A DNA stretch of 64,000 nt. Source: Conexibacter woesei DSM 14684 (lineage in GTDB: Bacteria > Actinomycetota > Thermoleophilia > Solirubrobacterales > Solirubrobacteraceae). Made by a program: the position numbers and the translations under genes. Under the pieces are notes generated by a model, which was not told where the DNA came from, searched no databases, and saw only the letters and a list, made by a program, of their open reading frames with translations. Positions 25,247 to 35,394 of this stretch are shown here, one piece after another. The stretch covers positions 930,001-994,000 of the forward strand of contig NC_013739.1 in NCBI RefSeq assembly GCF_000025265.1, read 5' to 3'. Numbering within the stretch: the first letter of the stretch is position 1; each line of letters opens with the position of its first letter.

Positions 25247-25312
25247 CTAAGCAGGCCGCCGCTGCGGGCCGGCAGCCGCCGTCACTGCCGCGCGGCGGCG
25301 GACAAGCGCCGC

Positions 25313-26167
25313 TCAGCCTGCGAGCGCGGCCGCCGGCTCGGGCGCCGACGGCGTCTCCTCGGCGCGCACGCGGTCGCGCCGCGAGAGCCCCTTCTGCACG
25401 AGCACGTTGAGCCCCATCAGCACCAGCACGCCGAGCAGCAGCATCGTGCCGAGCACGTTGACCTCGGGCGGCACGCCCTGGCGCGTGGCGCCGAAGATGA
25501 AGAGCGGGAACGTCTGCGTCTGGCCGGCGTTGAAGCTCGTCACGACGTAGTCGTCGATCGAGATCGCGGCAGCCAGCACGGCCGCGGCGACGACGCCCGG
25601 CGCGATCATCGGGAGGGTGACCTTGAAGAAGGTCGTCCAGACGCCGGCGCCGAGGTCCTGCGCCGCCTCCTCGATGAACGGGTCCATCCCCTCAAGACGC
25701 GCGCGGACGGTCACGACGACGTAGGAGATCGTGAACATCACGTGCGCGATCACGATCGTCCAGAAGCCCGTGTCGATCCCGATCACGAGGAACAGCGCCA
25801 GCAGCGAGGCGCCGAGCACGACCTCCGGCGTCGCCATCGGCAGGAAGACGCCGAAGCTCGCCGCGCCATGGCCGCGGAAGCGGTAGCGCGTCAGCGCGAG
25901 CGCGAGGAAGGTGCCGAGCGCGACCGCGATCGCCGTCGTGATCGCCGCGATCTCCAGCGAGCTGACGAGCGCCTTCGCGAGGTCGGGGTCTCTGAACGGG
26001 TCCTTCCAGTGGTCGAGCGTGAAGCCCTGCCACGTGAAGTTGAACCGTCCCTTGTTGTCGTTGAACGAGAACAGGACGATCAGGAAGACCGGGATGAAGA
26101 GGAACAGCAGCGCGGCCACCGACCAGATGCCGAGCAGCCAGTTGCGGGCACGGTCGCTCGCGCGCAT
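25313..26167 (-). CDS. potC: Polyamine-type ABC transporter permease (PotC-like)
   Basis: 284 residues with six membrane spans. The EAA loop [26 protein letters not shown] marks a binding-protein-dependent permease, and [11 protein letters not shown] near the N-terminus is typical of PotC/PhnV permeases. Its ATG overlaps the potB TGA by one base (TGATG). Last gene of the operon potA-potD-potB-potC. Confidence 0.9.
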   Translation of the reverse strand: MRASDRARNWLLGIWSVAALLFLFIPVFLIVLFSFNDNKGRFNFTWQGFTLDHWKDPFRDPDLAKALVSSLEIAAITTAIAVALGTFLALALTRYRFRGHGAASFGVFLPMATPEVVLGASLLALFLVIGIDTGFWTIVIAHVMFTISYVVVTVRARLEGMDPFIEEAAQDLGAGVWTTFFKVTLPMIAPGVVAAAVLAAAISIDDYVVTSFNAGQTQTFPLFIFGATRQGVPPEVNVLGTMLLLGVLVLMGLNVLVQKGLSRRDRVRAEETPSAPEPAAALAG

Positions 26168-27036
26168 CAGGTCGCCGCCTCGGTCAGGGTTCTCGTGCCG
26201 AGCAGGCGCGAGTAGACGATGATCCCGAGCAGGATCACGGTCATCAGAATGAACGAGAGCGCCGCCGCCGTCGGGTAGTCGAGCACGTTGAGGAACTTCG
26301 ACTGCACGACGTTGCCGATCATGTACTGGTTCGAGGTGCCGAGCAGCGCCGCGTTGATGAAGTCGCCGGTGGCGGGGATGAAGACGAGCAGCGAGCCGGC
26401 GAATATGCCCGGGATCGCGAGCGGCAGCGTGACCTTGCGGAACGCCGTCAGGCGGCTTGCGTAGAGGTCGGTCGCGGCCTCCACGAAGCGCCGGTCGATC
26501 CGCTCCAGCGCCACGTACAGCGGCAGGATCATGAACGGCAGGAAGTTGTAGGCGATGCCGGCGACGACGGCGGGGCCGGTCGCCAGCACGCGGCCGCCCT
26601 CGGACACCAGCCCGACGTCGCGCAGCCGCTCGACGACCCAGCCGTTGTCGGCCAGGATCAGCTGCCAGGAGACCGTCCGCAGCACGTAGGACATGAAGAA
26701 CGGGAGCACGACGAGCAGCAGCATGAAGTTGCGCCAGCGGCCGGCCTTGTACGCCATGAAGTAGGCGAGCGGGAACGCGATGATCAGGTCGATCACGGTC
26801 GCGGCGCCGGCGTAGAGGAAGGAGCGCAGGAACTGCTCCTTGTAGTCGCCGATCGCGTTCGTGTAGGTCTCGAACGCCCACGTCAGCGAGTAGCCGGCCT
26901 CGGGGTCGCCGGTCATCAGCGAGACGCTCGCCTGGTTGGCGAGCGGGATCACGAAGAAGAGGATCAGCCACAGCAGCCCGGGCAGCGCGAACATCCACGG
27001 GATCAGCTTGCGGCGGTGGGCGAGCGAGAGGCCCAT
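26167..27036 (-). CDS. potB: Polyamine-type ABC transporter permease (PotB-like)
   Basis: 289 residues, six spans. The permease loop VEAATDLYASRLTAFRKVTLPLAIPG, the N-terminal LPGLLWLILFFVIPL and SYVLRTVSWQLIL fit PotB. It pairs with PotC to form the channel. Two bp separate its ATG from the stop of the binding protein gene. Confidence 0.9.
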   Translation of the reverse strand: MGLSLAHRRKLIPWMFALPGLLWLILFFVIPLANQASVSLMTGDPEAGYSLTWAFETYTNAIGDYKEQFLRSFLYAGAATVIDLIIAFPLAYFMAYKAGRWRNFMLLLVVLPFFMSYVLRTVSWQLILADNGWVVERLRDVGLVSEGGRVLATGPAVVAGIAYNFLPFMILPLYVALERIDRRFVEAATDLYASRLTAFRKVTLPLAIPGIFAGSLLVFIPATGDFINAALLGTSNQYMIGNVVQSKFLNVLDYPTAAALSFILMTVILLGIIVYSRLLGTRTLTEAAT

Positions 27037-27038
27037 CG

Positions 27039-28262
27039 CTACGCGCCCGTCACCTTCGCCATCGCCTCGTACATCGTCTGCTCCTGCTGGGTCGAGAAGG
27101 TCGGGTACGGGTACAGCTTTCTGCGCACGTCCTCAGGCGGGAAGATCAGCTCGTTGGCCGCGATGTCGGGGTTCGTTCTCTCCAGCAGCGGCTTGATCCC
27201 GTCGACCGGCGAGATGTAGTTGACGTACGCGCAGATGATCGCCGCGACCTCCGGCTCGTAGACGTAGTTCATCATCGTCTCGGCCGCGTACGCGTGCTCG
27301 ACGTGCGCCGGCAGCATCATGTTGTCGGTGAAGAGCATCGCGCCCTCCTCCGGGTAGGCGAAGCGCAGGTTCGGGTTGTCGCTCTGCAGCTGCACGAGGT
27401 CGCCCGAGTAGGCGAGTGCGATCGCGATGTTGCCCTTCGTCAGGTCGGTCGTGTAGTCGTTGCCGGTGAAGCGGCGGAACTGGCCGGCGTCGTTCGCCTT
27501 GCCGATTCTCTCGATCGCGGAGAGCTGCTGGTCGAGCGTCGCTCTGGAGGCGTCGATCCCCTCGCCGAGCAGCACCGTGCCGGCGCTGTCGTAGGGCTCG
27601 GAGAACATCGTCACGCGGCCCTTCCATCTCGGATCGAAGAGGTCTCTGACGCTGCTGATCTCGCCGCCGGTCTGCTCGATGTCGTAGCCGAGGCCGATCG
27701 CGCCCGACTGCCACGGGAGCGTGAACTGGCGCTTGGGGTCGTACGAGATCGATCTGAGGTTCGGCACGAGCCGTCTCATGTTCGGCACGTTGCCCTTGTC
27801 TATCGGCGTGACGTAGCCGAAGCGGACCCAGCGCGACGCCATGTAGTCGGTCAGCGTCACGATGTCGCGGCCGATCGGGACGCCCTGCGCGAGCTGTTGG
27901 CGGACCTTGCCGTAGAACTCGTTGTTGTCGTTGATCTCCTCGACGTACTTGCAGTGGCCGCCGTACTCGTCGTCGAATCTCTTCAATATCGACTTGTCGA
28001 CGTAGAGCGGCCAGTTGGAGAACGTCCAGTCGCCGATCGCCGTTCTCGGGTGTCTGACGGTCGTCGCCTCTCTCTGCAGGTCGGCGAGGTTTCTCGCCGC
28101 GGTGCCGTCGATGCCGCACGCCGAGAGCACGCTCGCGAGGCCGCCCGCCATCAGCACGGCCGACGCGCCGCGGCCGAGGAAGCGGCGGCGCGAGAGGCGC
28201 TCCTCGGCGAAGAAGCGCTCGACCGCGCGCTCGACCTGCGCGCGATCGGGCTCCTCAGACAT
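27039..28262 (-). CDS. potD: Polyamine-type ABC transporter substrate-binding lipoprotein (PotD-like)
   Basis: 407 residues from ATG 28262; a GTG at 28271 adds three. A long N-terminal region carries a twin-arginine-like motif SRRRFLGRGAS, a hydrophobic core and a lipobox LSAC, so it is a Tat-type lipoprotein. The mature part is a type-II periplasmic binding fold (GDWTFSNWPLYVDK, ITFLTDYMASRW-like DIVTLTDYMASRW, SAYSGDLVQL-like ALAYSGDLVQL), as in spermidine/putrescine binding proteins. The start overlaps the ATPase stop by 8 bp. Arg codons switch from all CGC in the first 40 residues to mostly AGA in the mature domain. Confidence 0.9.
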   Translation of the reverse strand: MSEEPDRAQVERAVERFFAEERLSRRRFLGRGASAVLMAGGLASVLSACGIDGTAARNLADLQREATTVRHPRTAIGDWTFSNWPLYVDKSILKRFDDEYGGHCKYVEEINDNNEFYGKVRQQLAQGVPIGRDIVTLTDYMASRWVRFGYVTPIDKGNVPNMRRLVPNLRSISYDPKRQFTLPWQSGAIGLGYDIEQTGGEISSVRDLFDPRWKGRVTMFSEPYDSAGTVLLGEGIDASRATLDQQLSAIERIGKANDAGQFRRFTGNDYTTDLTKGNIAIALAYSGDLVQLQSDNPNLRFAYPEEGAMLFTDNMMLPAHVEHAYAAETMMNYVYEPEVAAIICAYVNYISPVDGIKPLLERTNPDIAANELIFPPEDVRRKLYPYPTFSTQQEQTMYEAMAKVTGA

Positions 28263-29418
28263 CGTCGTCACCGCGCGCGACGACGAACGTGTGGCGCGGG
28301 TCCCACGAGAGCTGCACCTCCTGCCCGGCGCCGAAGGCGTCGGGTGTGACCCCGTCGTCGTTCTGGCAGAAGACCGTCAGCTCCTCGCCGCCGGCCGTCT
28401 TGATCACGTACTGCAGCGAGACGCCGAGGAAGGCGCTCAGCACGACGCTGCCGCGCAGCACGTTGGCGCCCGGCGGCGTCGCCTCGCCGGCCGGGTGCAG
28501 CCGCACCTTCTCCGGCCGCACTCCGACGCGCACGTCGGTGCTGTCGCGCTCGGCGCAGCGGGTGGCGGGCGCGTGCAGAACGGCGCCGTCGTGCGTCGTC
28601 ACGGTCGTCAGCTCGCCGGCCTTGGCGCCGACGGTCGCCTCGATCAGGTTGGAGATGCCGAGGAACTTCGCGACGAACGCCGTCTGCGGGCGCTCGTAGA
28701 GGTCGGTCGCGGAACCGGCCTGCTCGATCTGCCCTCTGTTCATGACGGCGATCGTGTCGGCCATCGACATCGCCTCCTCCTGGTCGTGCGTCACGTGGAT
28801 GAACGTGATGCCGACCTCCTGCTGGATCCGCTTCAGCTCGACCTGCAGCTGACGGCGCAGGCGCAGGTCGAGCGCGCCGAGCGGCTCGTCGAGCAGCAGC
28901 GCGCGCGGGCGGTTGACGAGCGCGCGAGCGAGCGCGACGCGCTGCTGCTGACCGCCGGACAGCTGCGCCGGCTTGCGCTTCGCGAGCTGCGGCAGCTGGA
29001 CCGTCTCCAGTGCCTCCGCGACGCGCCGGCGCGCCTCAGCCTTGGCGACGCCCTTGCGCTCCAGGCCGAAGGCGACGTTGCGCTCGACCGTCAGGTGCGG
29101 GAAGAGCGCATACGACTGGAAGACCGTGTTGACGTCGCGCTTGTGCGGCGGGCTGTTCGTGACCTCCTCGCCGCCGAGCAGGACGCGGCCCGAGGTCGGC
29201 AGCTCGAAGCCGCCGATCATCCGCAGCGTCGTCGTCTTGCCGCAGCCGGACGGCCCGAGCAGCGCGTAGAACGCGCCGCGCTCGATCTGGAGGTCGAGCG
29301 TGTCGATGACGAGCACGTCGCCGAACCGCTTCGTGACCTGTTCGAGCCGGATGTCCGGCTCGCCGCCCGCCGCATCCCCCGCCGCGTCTGCGGCGAGGCT
29401 CTCGTCGTTTACCACCAC
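28255..29418 (-). CDS. potA: Polyamine-type ABC transporter ATPase (PotA-like)
   Basis: 387 residues from GTG 29418 with GGAGGTG upstream. Walker [11 protein letters not shown]-loop [13 protein letters not shown], signature [15 protein letters not shown], Walker [13 protein letters not shown]-loop VTHDQEEAM, then a C-terminal TOBE domain (about 290-385). First gene of the operon. Transport of spermidine/putrescine is the family default; other amines are possible. Confidence 0.93.
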   Translation of the reverse strand: MVVNDESLAADAAGDAAGGEPDIRLEQVTKRFGDVLVIDTLDLQIERGAFYALLGPSGCGKTTTLRMIGGFELPTSGRVLLGGEEVTNSPPHKRDVNTVFQSYALFPHLTVERNVAFGLERKGVAKAEARRRVAEALETVQLPQLAKRKPAQLSGGQQQRVALARALVNRPRALLLDEPLGALDLRLRRQLQVELKRIQQEVGITFIHVTHDQEEAMSMADTIAVMNRGQIEQAGSATDLYERPQTAFVAKFLGISNLIEATVGAKAGELTTVTTHDGAVLHAPATRCAERDSTDVRVGVRPEKVRLHPAGEATPPGANVLRGSVVLSAFLGVSLQYVIKTAGGEELTVFCQNDDGVTPDAFGAGQEVQLSWDPRHTFVVARGDDDV

Positions 29419-29588
29419 TGAGCACCTCCGCGTGCAATTGCGACAGTAGCGCGCAGAGATGCTCCTGTGTGGCGATTGTCTCTAACTGCTTTGGGCCGCT
29501 TTGGCACAGACATCCATACCTCCAGCGTATGAGACGGTGCCGTGATGAGTATTTGACTGATGAGCGGGCCGTCGCGAACCTCCCGCGA
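29419..29588. promoter_or_regulatory. Divergent region between potA and thiolase genes
   Basis: 170 bp. It contains GCTTTGGGCCGCTTTGG (two direct GCTTTGG copies 10 bp apart near 29491-29507) and an AT-richer stretch around 29540-29560 (GATGAGTATTTGACTGATG). No gene is seen. The repeat could be a regulator site for the pot operon. Confidence 0.3.
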
Positions 29589-30827
<1,239 letters not shown>

Positions 30828-30835
30828 ACGACGAA

Positions 30836-30878
30836 CGCCGCCCGCCCGGGCCGCAAACGGCGGTCCGGACGGGCGGCG
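30836..30878. terminator. Strong bidirectional hairpin between thiolase and DrrB genes
   Basis: Perfect 9-bp outer arms CGCCGCCCG / CGGGCGGCG extend inward, after one mismatch, to about 18 pairs with a small A-rich loop (CAAACG). It sits between two convergent genes 79 bp apart. Confidence 0.7.
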
Positions 30879-30905
30879 CGGGCCAAGCGGCCAGCTCAGG
30901 TCAGC

Positions 30906-31670
30906 TCAGCGGCTGGCCGCGCGGCGGTAGCGCGAGACGGCGAGCGGCGCGAAGACCGCGATGATCACCGCGGACCAGACGAACGCGCCCCAGACGCTGT
31001 TGCCGGCCGGCGCGCCGAGCCACAGCGAGCGCATCGCGTCGACCACGACCGTGAACGGGTTGACGTCCGCGAACCACTGCAGCGCGGACGGCATCGAGTC
31101 CGTCGGCACGAACGCCGACGAGATGAACGTCAGCGGGAAGACGGCGATGAAGCCGAGCGAGTTGGCCGCCTCGGGCGAGGAGACCATCAGGCCGAGCAGC
31201 GCGAAGATCCACGAGAACGCGTACCCGAACACTATGAGCAGCACGAACCCGAGCAGCACCTCGCCGACGCTCGCGTGGAACGAGAACCCGATGATCAGGC
31301 CCGTCACGAGCAGCACGATCACGGACAGCGTGTTCGTCACGACGTCCGCCAGCGTGCGCCCGGCGAGCACCGCCGGCCGCGCCATCGGCAGCGAGCGGAA
31401 GCGGTCGATCAGGCCCTTGCTGAGGTCCTCCGAGAGCCCGAGCGCCGTGACGAACCCGCCGAAGGCGATGTTCTGGACGATGATGCCCGGGATCAGGAAG
31501 TCGACGTAGTCGTAGCCCGGCGTGCTGATCGCGCCACCGAAGACGTAGACGAACAGCAGCACGAACATCACCGGCTGCACGGTGAACGCAAGCAGCAGGT
31601 CGGGCGAGCGCGGCAGGCGGATCAGGTTCCGCTCGGCGATCACCAGCGTGTCGGTCACGAGGCGCCTCAT
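30906..31670 (-). CDS. ABC-2 type transporter permease (DrrB-like)
   Basis: 254 residues with six spans. QPVMFVLLFVYVFGGAI and the ABC-2 segment VSSPEAANSLGFIAVFPLTFISSAFVPTDSMP are characteristic of daunorubicin-resistance DrrB permeases. It forms an exporter with the ATPase upstream, whose TGA overlaps this ATG by 4 bp. Two extra TGA codons follow its stop at 5-bp spacing, so all frames are closed. Confidence 0.9.
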   Translation of the reverse strand: MRRLVTDTLVIAERNLIRLPRSPDLLLAFTVQPVMFVLLFVYVFGGAISTPGYDYVDFLIPGIIVQNIAFGGFVTALGLSEDLSKGLIDRFRSLPMARPAVLAGRTLADVVTNTLSVIVLLVTGLIIGFSFHASVGEVLLGFVLLIVFGYAFSWIFALLGLMVSSPEAANSLGFIAVFPLTFISSAFVPTDSMPSALQWFADVNPFTVVVDAMRSLWLGAPAGNSVWGAFVWSAVIIAVFAPLAVSRYRRAASR

Positions 31671-32695
31671 GCGGCCTTCTCCTGGGTTCTGTCGTCGTCG
31701 CCCGCCTCGGCCGCGTGGCCGGTCAGCGAGAGGAACACGTCGTCGAGCGTCGGCCGCCGCAGCACGAGGTCGTCGGGCGTGATGCCGACCGCCTTCAGCT
31801 TCTCGACCGCCTCGACGATCGCGCCGTTGCGCTGGCGCACGGACAGCTTGACGACGCCGTCGTCGCAGACCGGCCGCTCGTCGGACATCGGCGCGAGCGC
31901 CGTGCAGGCGGCCTCCGCCTCGCTCGCGTCGGCCAGCTCGACGTCGAGCCGCTCACCGCCGACGCGGTCCTTCAACTGGTCCGCGGTGCCCTCCGCGATC
32001 ACGTGGCCGCGGTCGATCACGGCGATCCTGTCGGCGAGCCGGTCGGCCTCGTCGAGGTACTGCGTCGTCAGCAGCACGGTCGTGCCCTCGGCGACCAGCT
32101 CCTCGATCGTCTCCCACAGCGACAGGCGGCTGCGGGGGTCGAGGCCGGTCGTCGGCTCGTCGAGGAACAGCACCGGCGGTCTCGCGACGAGCGCCGCCGC
32201 GAGGTCGAGCCGGCGGCGCATGCCGCCCGAGTACGTTCTCGCCGGCCGCTTGCCGGCGTCGGTCAGGTCGAAGCGCTGCAGCAGCTCCTGCGCGCGCCGC
32301 TTCGCCTCCGGGCGGCGCATGCCGTAGAGCCGCCCGACCATCGTCAGGTTCTCCTCGCCCGTGAGGTTCTCGTCGACCGCCGCGTACTGGCCGGCGAGGC
32401 CGATCTTCTCGCGCAGCGTCGCCGCGTCATGGATCGCGTCGACACCGGCGACCTGGATCTCGCCCGCGTCGGGCTTCAGCAGCGTCGTCATCGCGCGGAC
32501 CGCCGTCGTCTTGCCGGCGCCGTTGGGCCCGAGCAGGCCGAGCACGGTGCCCTGCGGCACCTCCAGGTCGACGCCGTCGAGCGCGCGCACGTCGCCGAAT
32601 GACTTCACAAGCCCCTTCACACTGATCGCCGGACCGCTCCCGGGCGATCCAGAGGGTGCCGACGGCACCGGGGGTGCTTCCGTTCTCGTTTGCAT
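31667..32695 (-). CDS. ABC exporter ATPase (DrrA-like)
   Basis: 342 residues. Walker A GPNGAGKTT, signature TYSGGMRRRLDLAAAL, Walker B VLFLDEPTTGLDPRSR and switch loop LLTTQYLDEADRL are all DrrA-type. The C-terminal 90 residues carry the DrrA extension ending in LRRPTLDDVFLSLTG. It energises drug or lipid export with the DrrB permease. It diverges from a WYL regulator 66 bp away that probably controls it. Confidence 0.93.
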   Translation of the reverse strand: MQTRTEAPPVPSAPSGSPGSGPAISVKGLVKSFGDVRALDGVDLEVPQGTVLGLLGPNGAGKTTAVRAMTTLLKPDAGEIQVAGVDAIHDAATLREKIGLAGQYAAVDENLTGEENLTMVGRLYGMRRPEAKRRAQELLQRFDLTDAGKRPARTYSGGMRRRLDLAAALVARPPVLFLDEPTTGLDPRSRLSLWETIEELVAEGTTVLLTTQYLDEADRLADRIAVIDRGHVIAEGTADQLKDRVGGERLDVELADASEAEAACTALAPMSDERPVCDDGVVKLSVRQRNGAIVEAVEKLKAVGITPDDLVLRRPTLDDVFLSLTGHAAEAGDDDRTQEKAA

Positions 32696-32706
32696 GTCCG
32701 GGACCC

Positions 32707-32746
32707 TACGTGCGGTTTAGGTCAGGACGTGGCCGCAATACGTGCG
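32707..32746. promoter_or_regulatory. Direct repeats in the DrrA/WYL divergent region
   Basis: TACGTGCG at 32707-32714 and again at 32739-32746 (32 bp apart, three helical turns), within the 66-bp region between the exporter and its likely regulator. Plausible sites for the WYL protein. Confidence 0.35.
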
Positions 32747-32761
32747 ATCGTGTGAAACACG

Positions 32762-33745
32762 ATGGCGGAGACGTCGATTCGACTGCTGAAGCTGCTGGCG
32801 CTGCTGCAGAGCCGGCGCGACTGGATGGGCCAGGAGCTGGCCGACCGGCTCGACGTCTCCTGCCGCACGATCCGCCGCGACGTCGACCGCCTGCGCGAGC
32901 TCGGCTATCCGGTCGACGCGCTGACCGGCCCCAACGGCGGCTACCGCCTCCACGCCGGCACGGCGATGCCGCCGCTCGTACTCGACGACGACGAGGCCGT
33001 CGCGATCGCCGTCGGCCTCAGCGGCGCGGCGAGCGCGTCGGTCGACGGAATCGAGGAGACGTCGGTGCGCGCGCTGGTGAAGCTGGAGCAGGTGCTGCCC
33101 GCGCACCTGCGCCGGCGCGTCAACGCGCTCCGCTCGGCGACCTCGACGCGCGCGGCGACCGGACCGCTCGTCGACGCCGAGGTGCTGACGACGATCGCCG
33201 CCGGCTGCCGCGACCACGAGCGGCTGCGCTTCGGCTACAGCAGCCGGCAGGGGGAGGAGAGCCGCCGCCGCGTCGAGCCGCACAGCCTCGTCAACCTCGG
33301 GCAGCGCTGGTACTTCGTCGCGTGGGACTGCGGGCGCGAGGGCTGGCGCACGTTCCGCCTCGACCGGATCGAGCAGATGGCCTCCGACGGCACCCGCTTC
33401 GAGGAGCGCGAGCTGCCCGGCGGCGATCCGGCCGCGTACGTGATGCGCAGCATGGCGGCGCCGCACCGCTACCGAGCGCGAGTGACGCTGCACGCGCCGG
33501 CGCAGCAGATGGCGACGCGCTGCTCGGGCACGTGGGAGACAGTCGAGCCGCTCGCGGACGGCCGCTGCGAGTACCGCTCCAGCGACGACTCGCTCGACTG
33601 GCTGGCGGTGCGGATCGGCATGCTCGGCGTCGACTTCGAGGTGCACGAGCCGCCCGAGCTGGCCGAGCGCTTCCGCGCGTTGTCGGCGCGGTTCGGCAGA
33701 GCGGGCGGTCTCCCGCCCAGCGGATCCGTGGCGCACGCACGCTAG
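32762..33745 (+). CDS. HTH-WYL transcriptional regulator (YafY/DeoR-like)
   Basis: 327 residues. N-terminal HTH_11 (IRLLKLLALLQSRRDWMGQELADRLDVSCRTIRRDVDRLRELGYPV), central WYL domain (HERLRFGYSSRQGEESRRRVEPHSLVNLGQRWYFVAWD) and a WCX C-terminal part. WYL domains sense nucleic-acid or small ligands. Divergence from drrAB suggests it regulates that exporter. Confidence 0.9.
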   Translation: MAETSIRLLKLLALLQSRRDWMGQELADRLDVSCRTIRRDVDRLRELGYPVDALTGPNGGYRLHAGTAMPPLVLDDDEAVAIAVGLSGAASASVDGIEETSVRALVKLEQVLPAHLRRRVNALRSATSTRAATGPLVDAEVLTTIAAGCRDHERLRFGYSSRQGEESRRRVEPHSLVNLGQRWYFVAWDCGREGWRTFRLDRIEQMASDGTRFEERELPGGDPAAYVMRSMAAPHRYRARVTLHAPAQQMATRCSGTWETVEPLADGRCEYRSSDDSLDWLAVRIGMLGVDFEVHEPPELAERFRALSARFGRAGGLPPSGSVAHAR

Positions 33746-33785
33746 TCTCGTCGGGCGCTCCCGCGCCTCCCGCATCGCTCCCCGC

Positions 33786-35333
33786 ATGGCCCACGAGGAT
33801 CCCGACAGCTTTCCCGCGTCCGCGCACGCCCGTCTCTGGCTGCGCTTCGTCGCCGCCGCCGTGGTCGTGATCGTGCTGACGGCGGGCGCGACGGCGACGG
33901 CGGGGCTGCTGAACGTGCAGTCGTTCGTCGACGACCTGAAGGCGGGCGGGACGATCAGCGGCGCCGAGGACGCGATCACGCGCGCCGAGGCCGGCTCGCC
34001 GCGGACGGTCCTGCTGATCGGCTCCGACCACCGCTTCGGCGCCGACCGCACCGACGCGCGCTCGGACACGATGCTGCTGATCCGGATCGACCCCGACGCG
34101 GCCGCGACGACCGTCCTGTCGATCCCGCGCGACTTGAGAGTCGACTTCAGAACGAGAGACGGGCTCGTGCACGCCGGGCGCAAGATCAACGAGACCTACA
34201 CGCTCGGCGGCGAGGCGCTGACGGCGAGAACGATCACCGACACGTTCGGGATCGAGATCAACCACATCGCGAACGTCAACTTCAGAGGCTTCCGCGAGGC
34301 GATCGACGCGATCGGCTGCGTCTACGTCGACGTCGACCGGCGCTACTACCACTCCAACATCGGCGTCGCCCCGATCAACCAGTACGCCGAGATCGACATC
34401 ATGCCGGGCTATCAGATGATGTGCGGGCAGAGAGCGCTCGACTACGTCCGCTACCGCCATCTCGACAACGACCTCGTGCGCGGCGCGCGGCAGCAGGAGT
34501 TCCTGCGCCAGTTGCGCTCGCAGTACGACGCGCGCGACTTCATCGACGACCCGCACCGGCTCACGCGCGTGATCGGCAGACGGATGCAGACCGACAAGGG
34601 GCTGCAGTCGGTCGACGCGCTGATCGACTTCGGCAAGCTCGTCGCGTTCTCTGCCGGCAGACCGATCCAGCAGATCGCGCTGACGCCGAACTACACGAGA
34701 GACACCGCCGGCGCCTCCTATGTCGAGGCCGGCCCGGAGGAGATCGCGCGCGTCAGGCGCGCGTTCCTGGAGCCGGAGCCGGCACCGGCGCCGCCGCGGC
34801 GCGCCGGCGGCAGAGGCGGGCGCAGAGGCGGCGGCAGGGGCGGGCGCGGCGGCGGCCAGGCGGCGGCGACCAGCGGTCTCTACGAGATGCCCCAGGCGGG
34901 CAAGGACCAGGCGATCCAGCTCGGCGCGACGCGGATCCCGGTCTACTACCCGCGGCTGCTGCCGAGCGCCGACGGCTACATGCAGGCGGTGACCGAGGGC
35001 GGCTACCCGCTCAAGTACCGCACGCGCACGCCGGCCGGGATGAAGCAGGGCTACCGCCTCGTCGTCGACGTCAGCACCGCGGCCCATCCGGGCAACTACG
35101 TCGGCATCCAGGGCCTCGCGTGGACGAAGCCGCCGATCCTCTCCAACCCGTCGAGCGACCACCGCACGATCGGCGGCAAGAAGCTCGACCTCTACTACGA
35201 CGGCAAACGGCTGCGGCTCGTCGCGTGGAGAACGCCGAGAGCGGTCTACTGGGTCTCGAACACGCTCGAGAAGCTGCTCACGAACGAGCAGATGCTGGCC
35301 GTCGCCGGCTCGCTGACGCGACTCGGCAGATAG
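33786..35333 (+). CDS. LytR-CpsA-Psr family protein
   Basis: 515 residues. Short cytoplasmic N-terminus, one span (about 20-42), then an extracellular LCP domain (about 65-280): TVLLIGSDHR, RSDTMLLIRIDP, LSIPRDLRVDF, KINETYTLGG, VRYRHLDNDLVRGARQQEFL. These place phosphotransferase residues for attaching teichoic acid, arabinogalactan or capsule to peptidoglycan. A Gly/Arg-rich linker (about 338-360) follows, then an unassigned C-terminal domain of about 150 residues. Many extracellular Arg codons are AGA. Confidence 0.92.
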   Translation: MAHEDPDSFPASAHARLWLRFVAAAVVVIVLTAGATATAGLLNVQSFVDDLKAGGTISGAEDAITRAEAGSPRTVLLIGSDHRFGADRTDARSDTMLLIRIDPDAAATTVLSIPRDLRVDFRTRDGLVHAGRKINETYTLGGEALTARTITDTFGIEINHIANVNFRGFREAIDAIGCVYVDVDRRYYHSNIGVAPINQYAEIDIMPGYQMMCGQRALDYVRYRHLDNDLVRGARQQEFLRQLRSQYDARDFIDDPHRLTRVIGRRMQTDKGLQSVDALIDFGKLVAFSAGRPIQQIALTPNYTRDTAGASYVEAGPEEIARVRRAFLEPEPAPAPPRRAGGRGGRRGGGRGGRGGGQAAATSGLYEMPQAGKDQAIQLGATRIPVYYPRLLPSADGYMQAVTEGGYPLKYRTRTPAGMKQGYRLVVDVSTAAHPGNYVGIQGLAWTKPPILSNPSSDHRTIGGKKLDLYYDGKRLRLVAWRTPRAVYWVSNTLEKLLTNEQMLAVAGSLTRLGR

Positions 35334-35343
35334 ACGCCCCGCT

Positions 35344-35394
35344 CAGCCGCTCGCGCCGCTCAGCCGCTCGCGCCGCTCAGCCGCTCGCGCCGCT
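35344..35394. repeat. Three perfect tandem copies of a 17-bp unit over a stop codon
   Basis: CAGCCGCTCGCGCCGCT is repeated exactly at 35344-35360, 35361-35377 and 35378-35394. On the left-going strand the unit includes TGA; because 17 is not a multiple of three, the three TGAs (at 35377, 35360 and 35343) fall in three frames. The first copy encodes the last residues of the reductase. Confidence 0.9.

Noticed and set aside
35344-35394. Possible CRISPR-like array
   Set aside because: Units are 17 bp and directly abutting with no spacers; no cas genes nearby.
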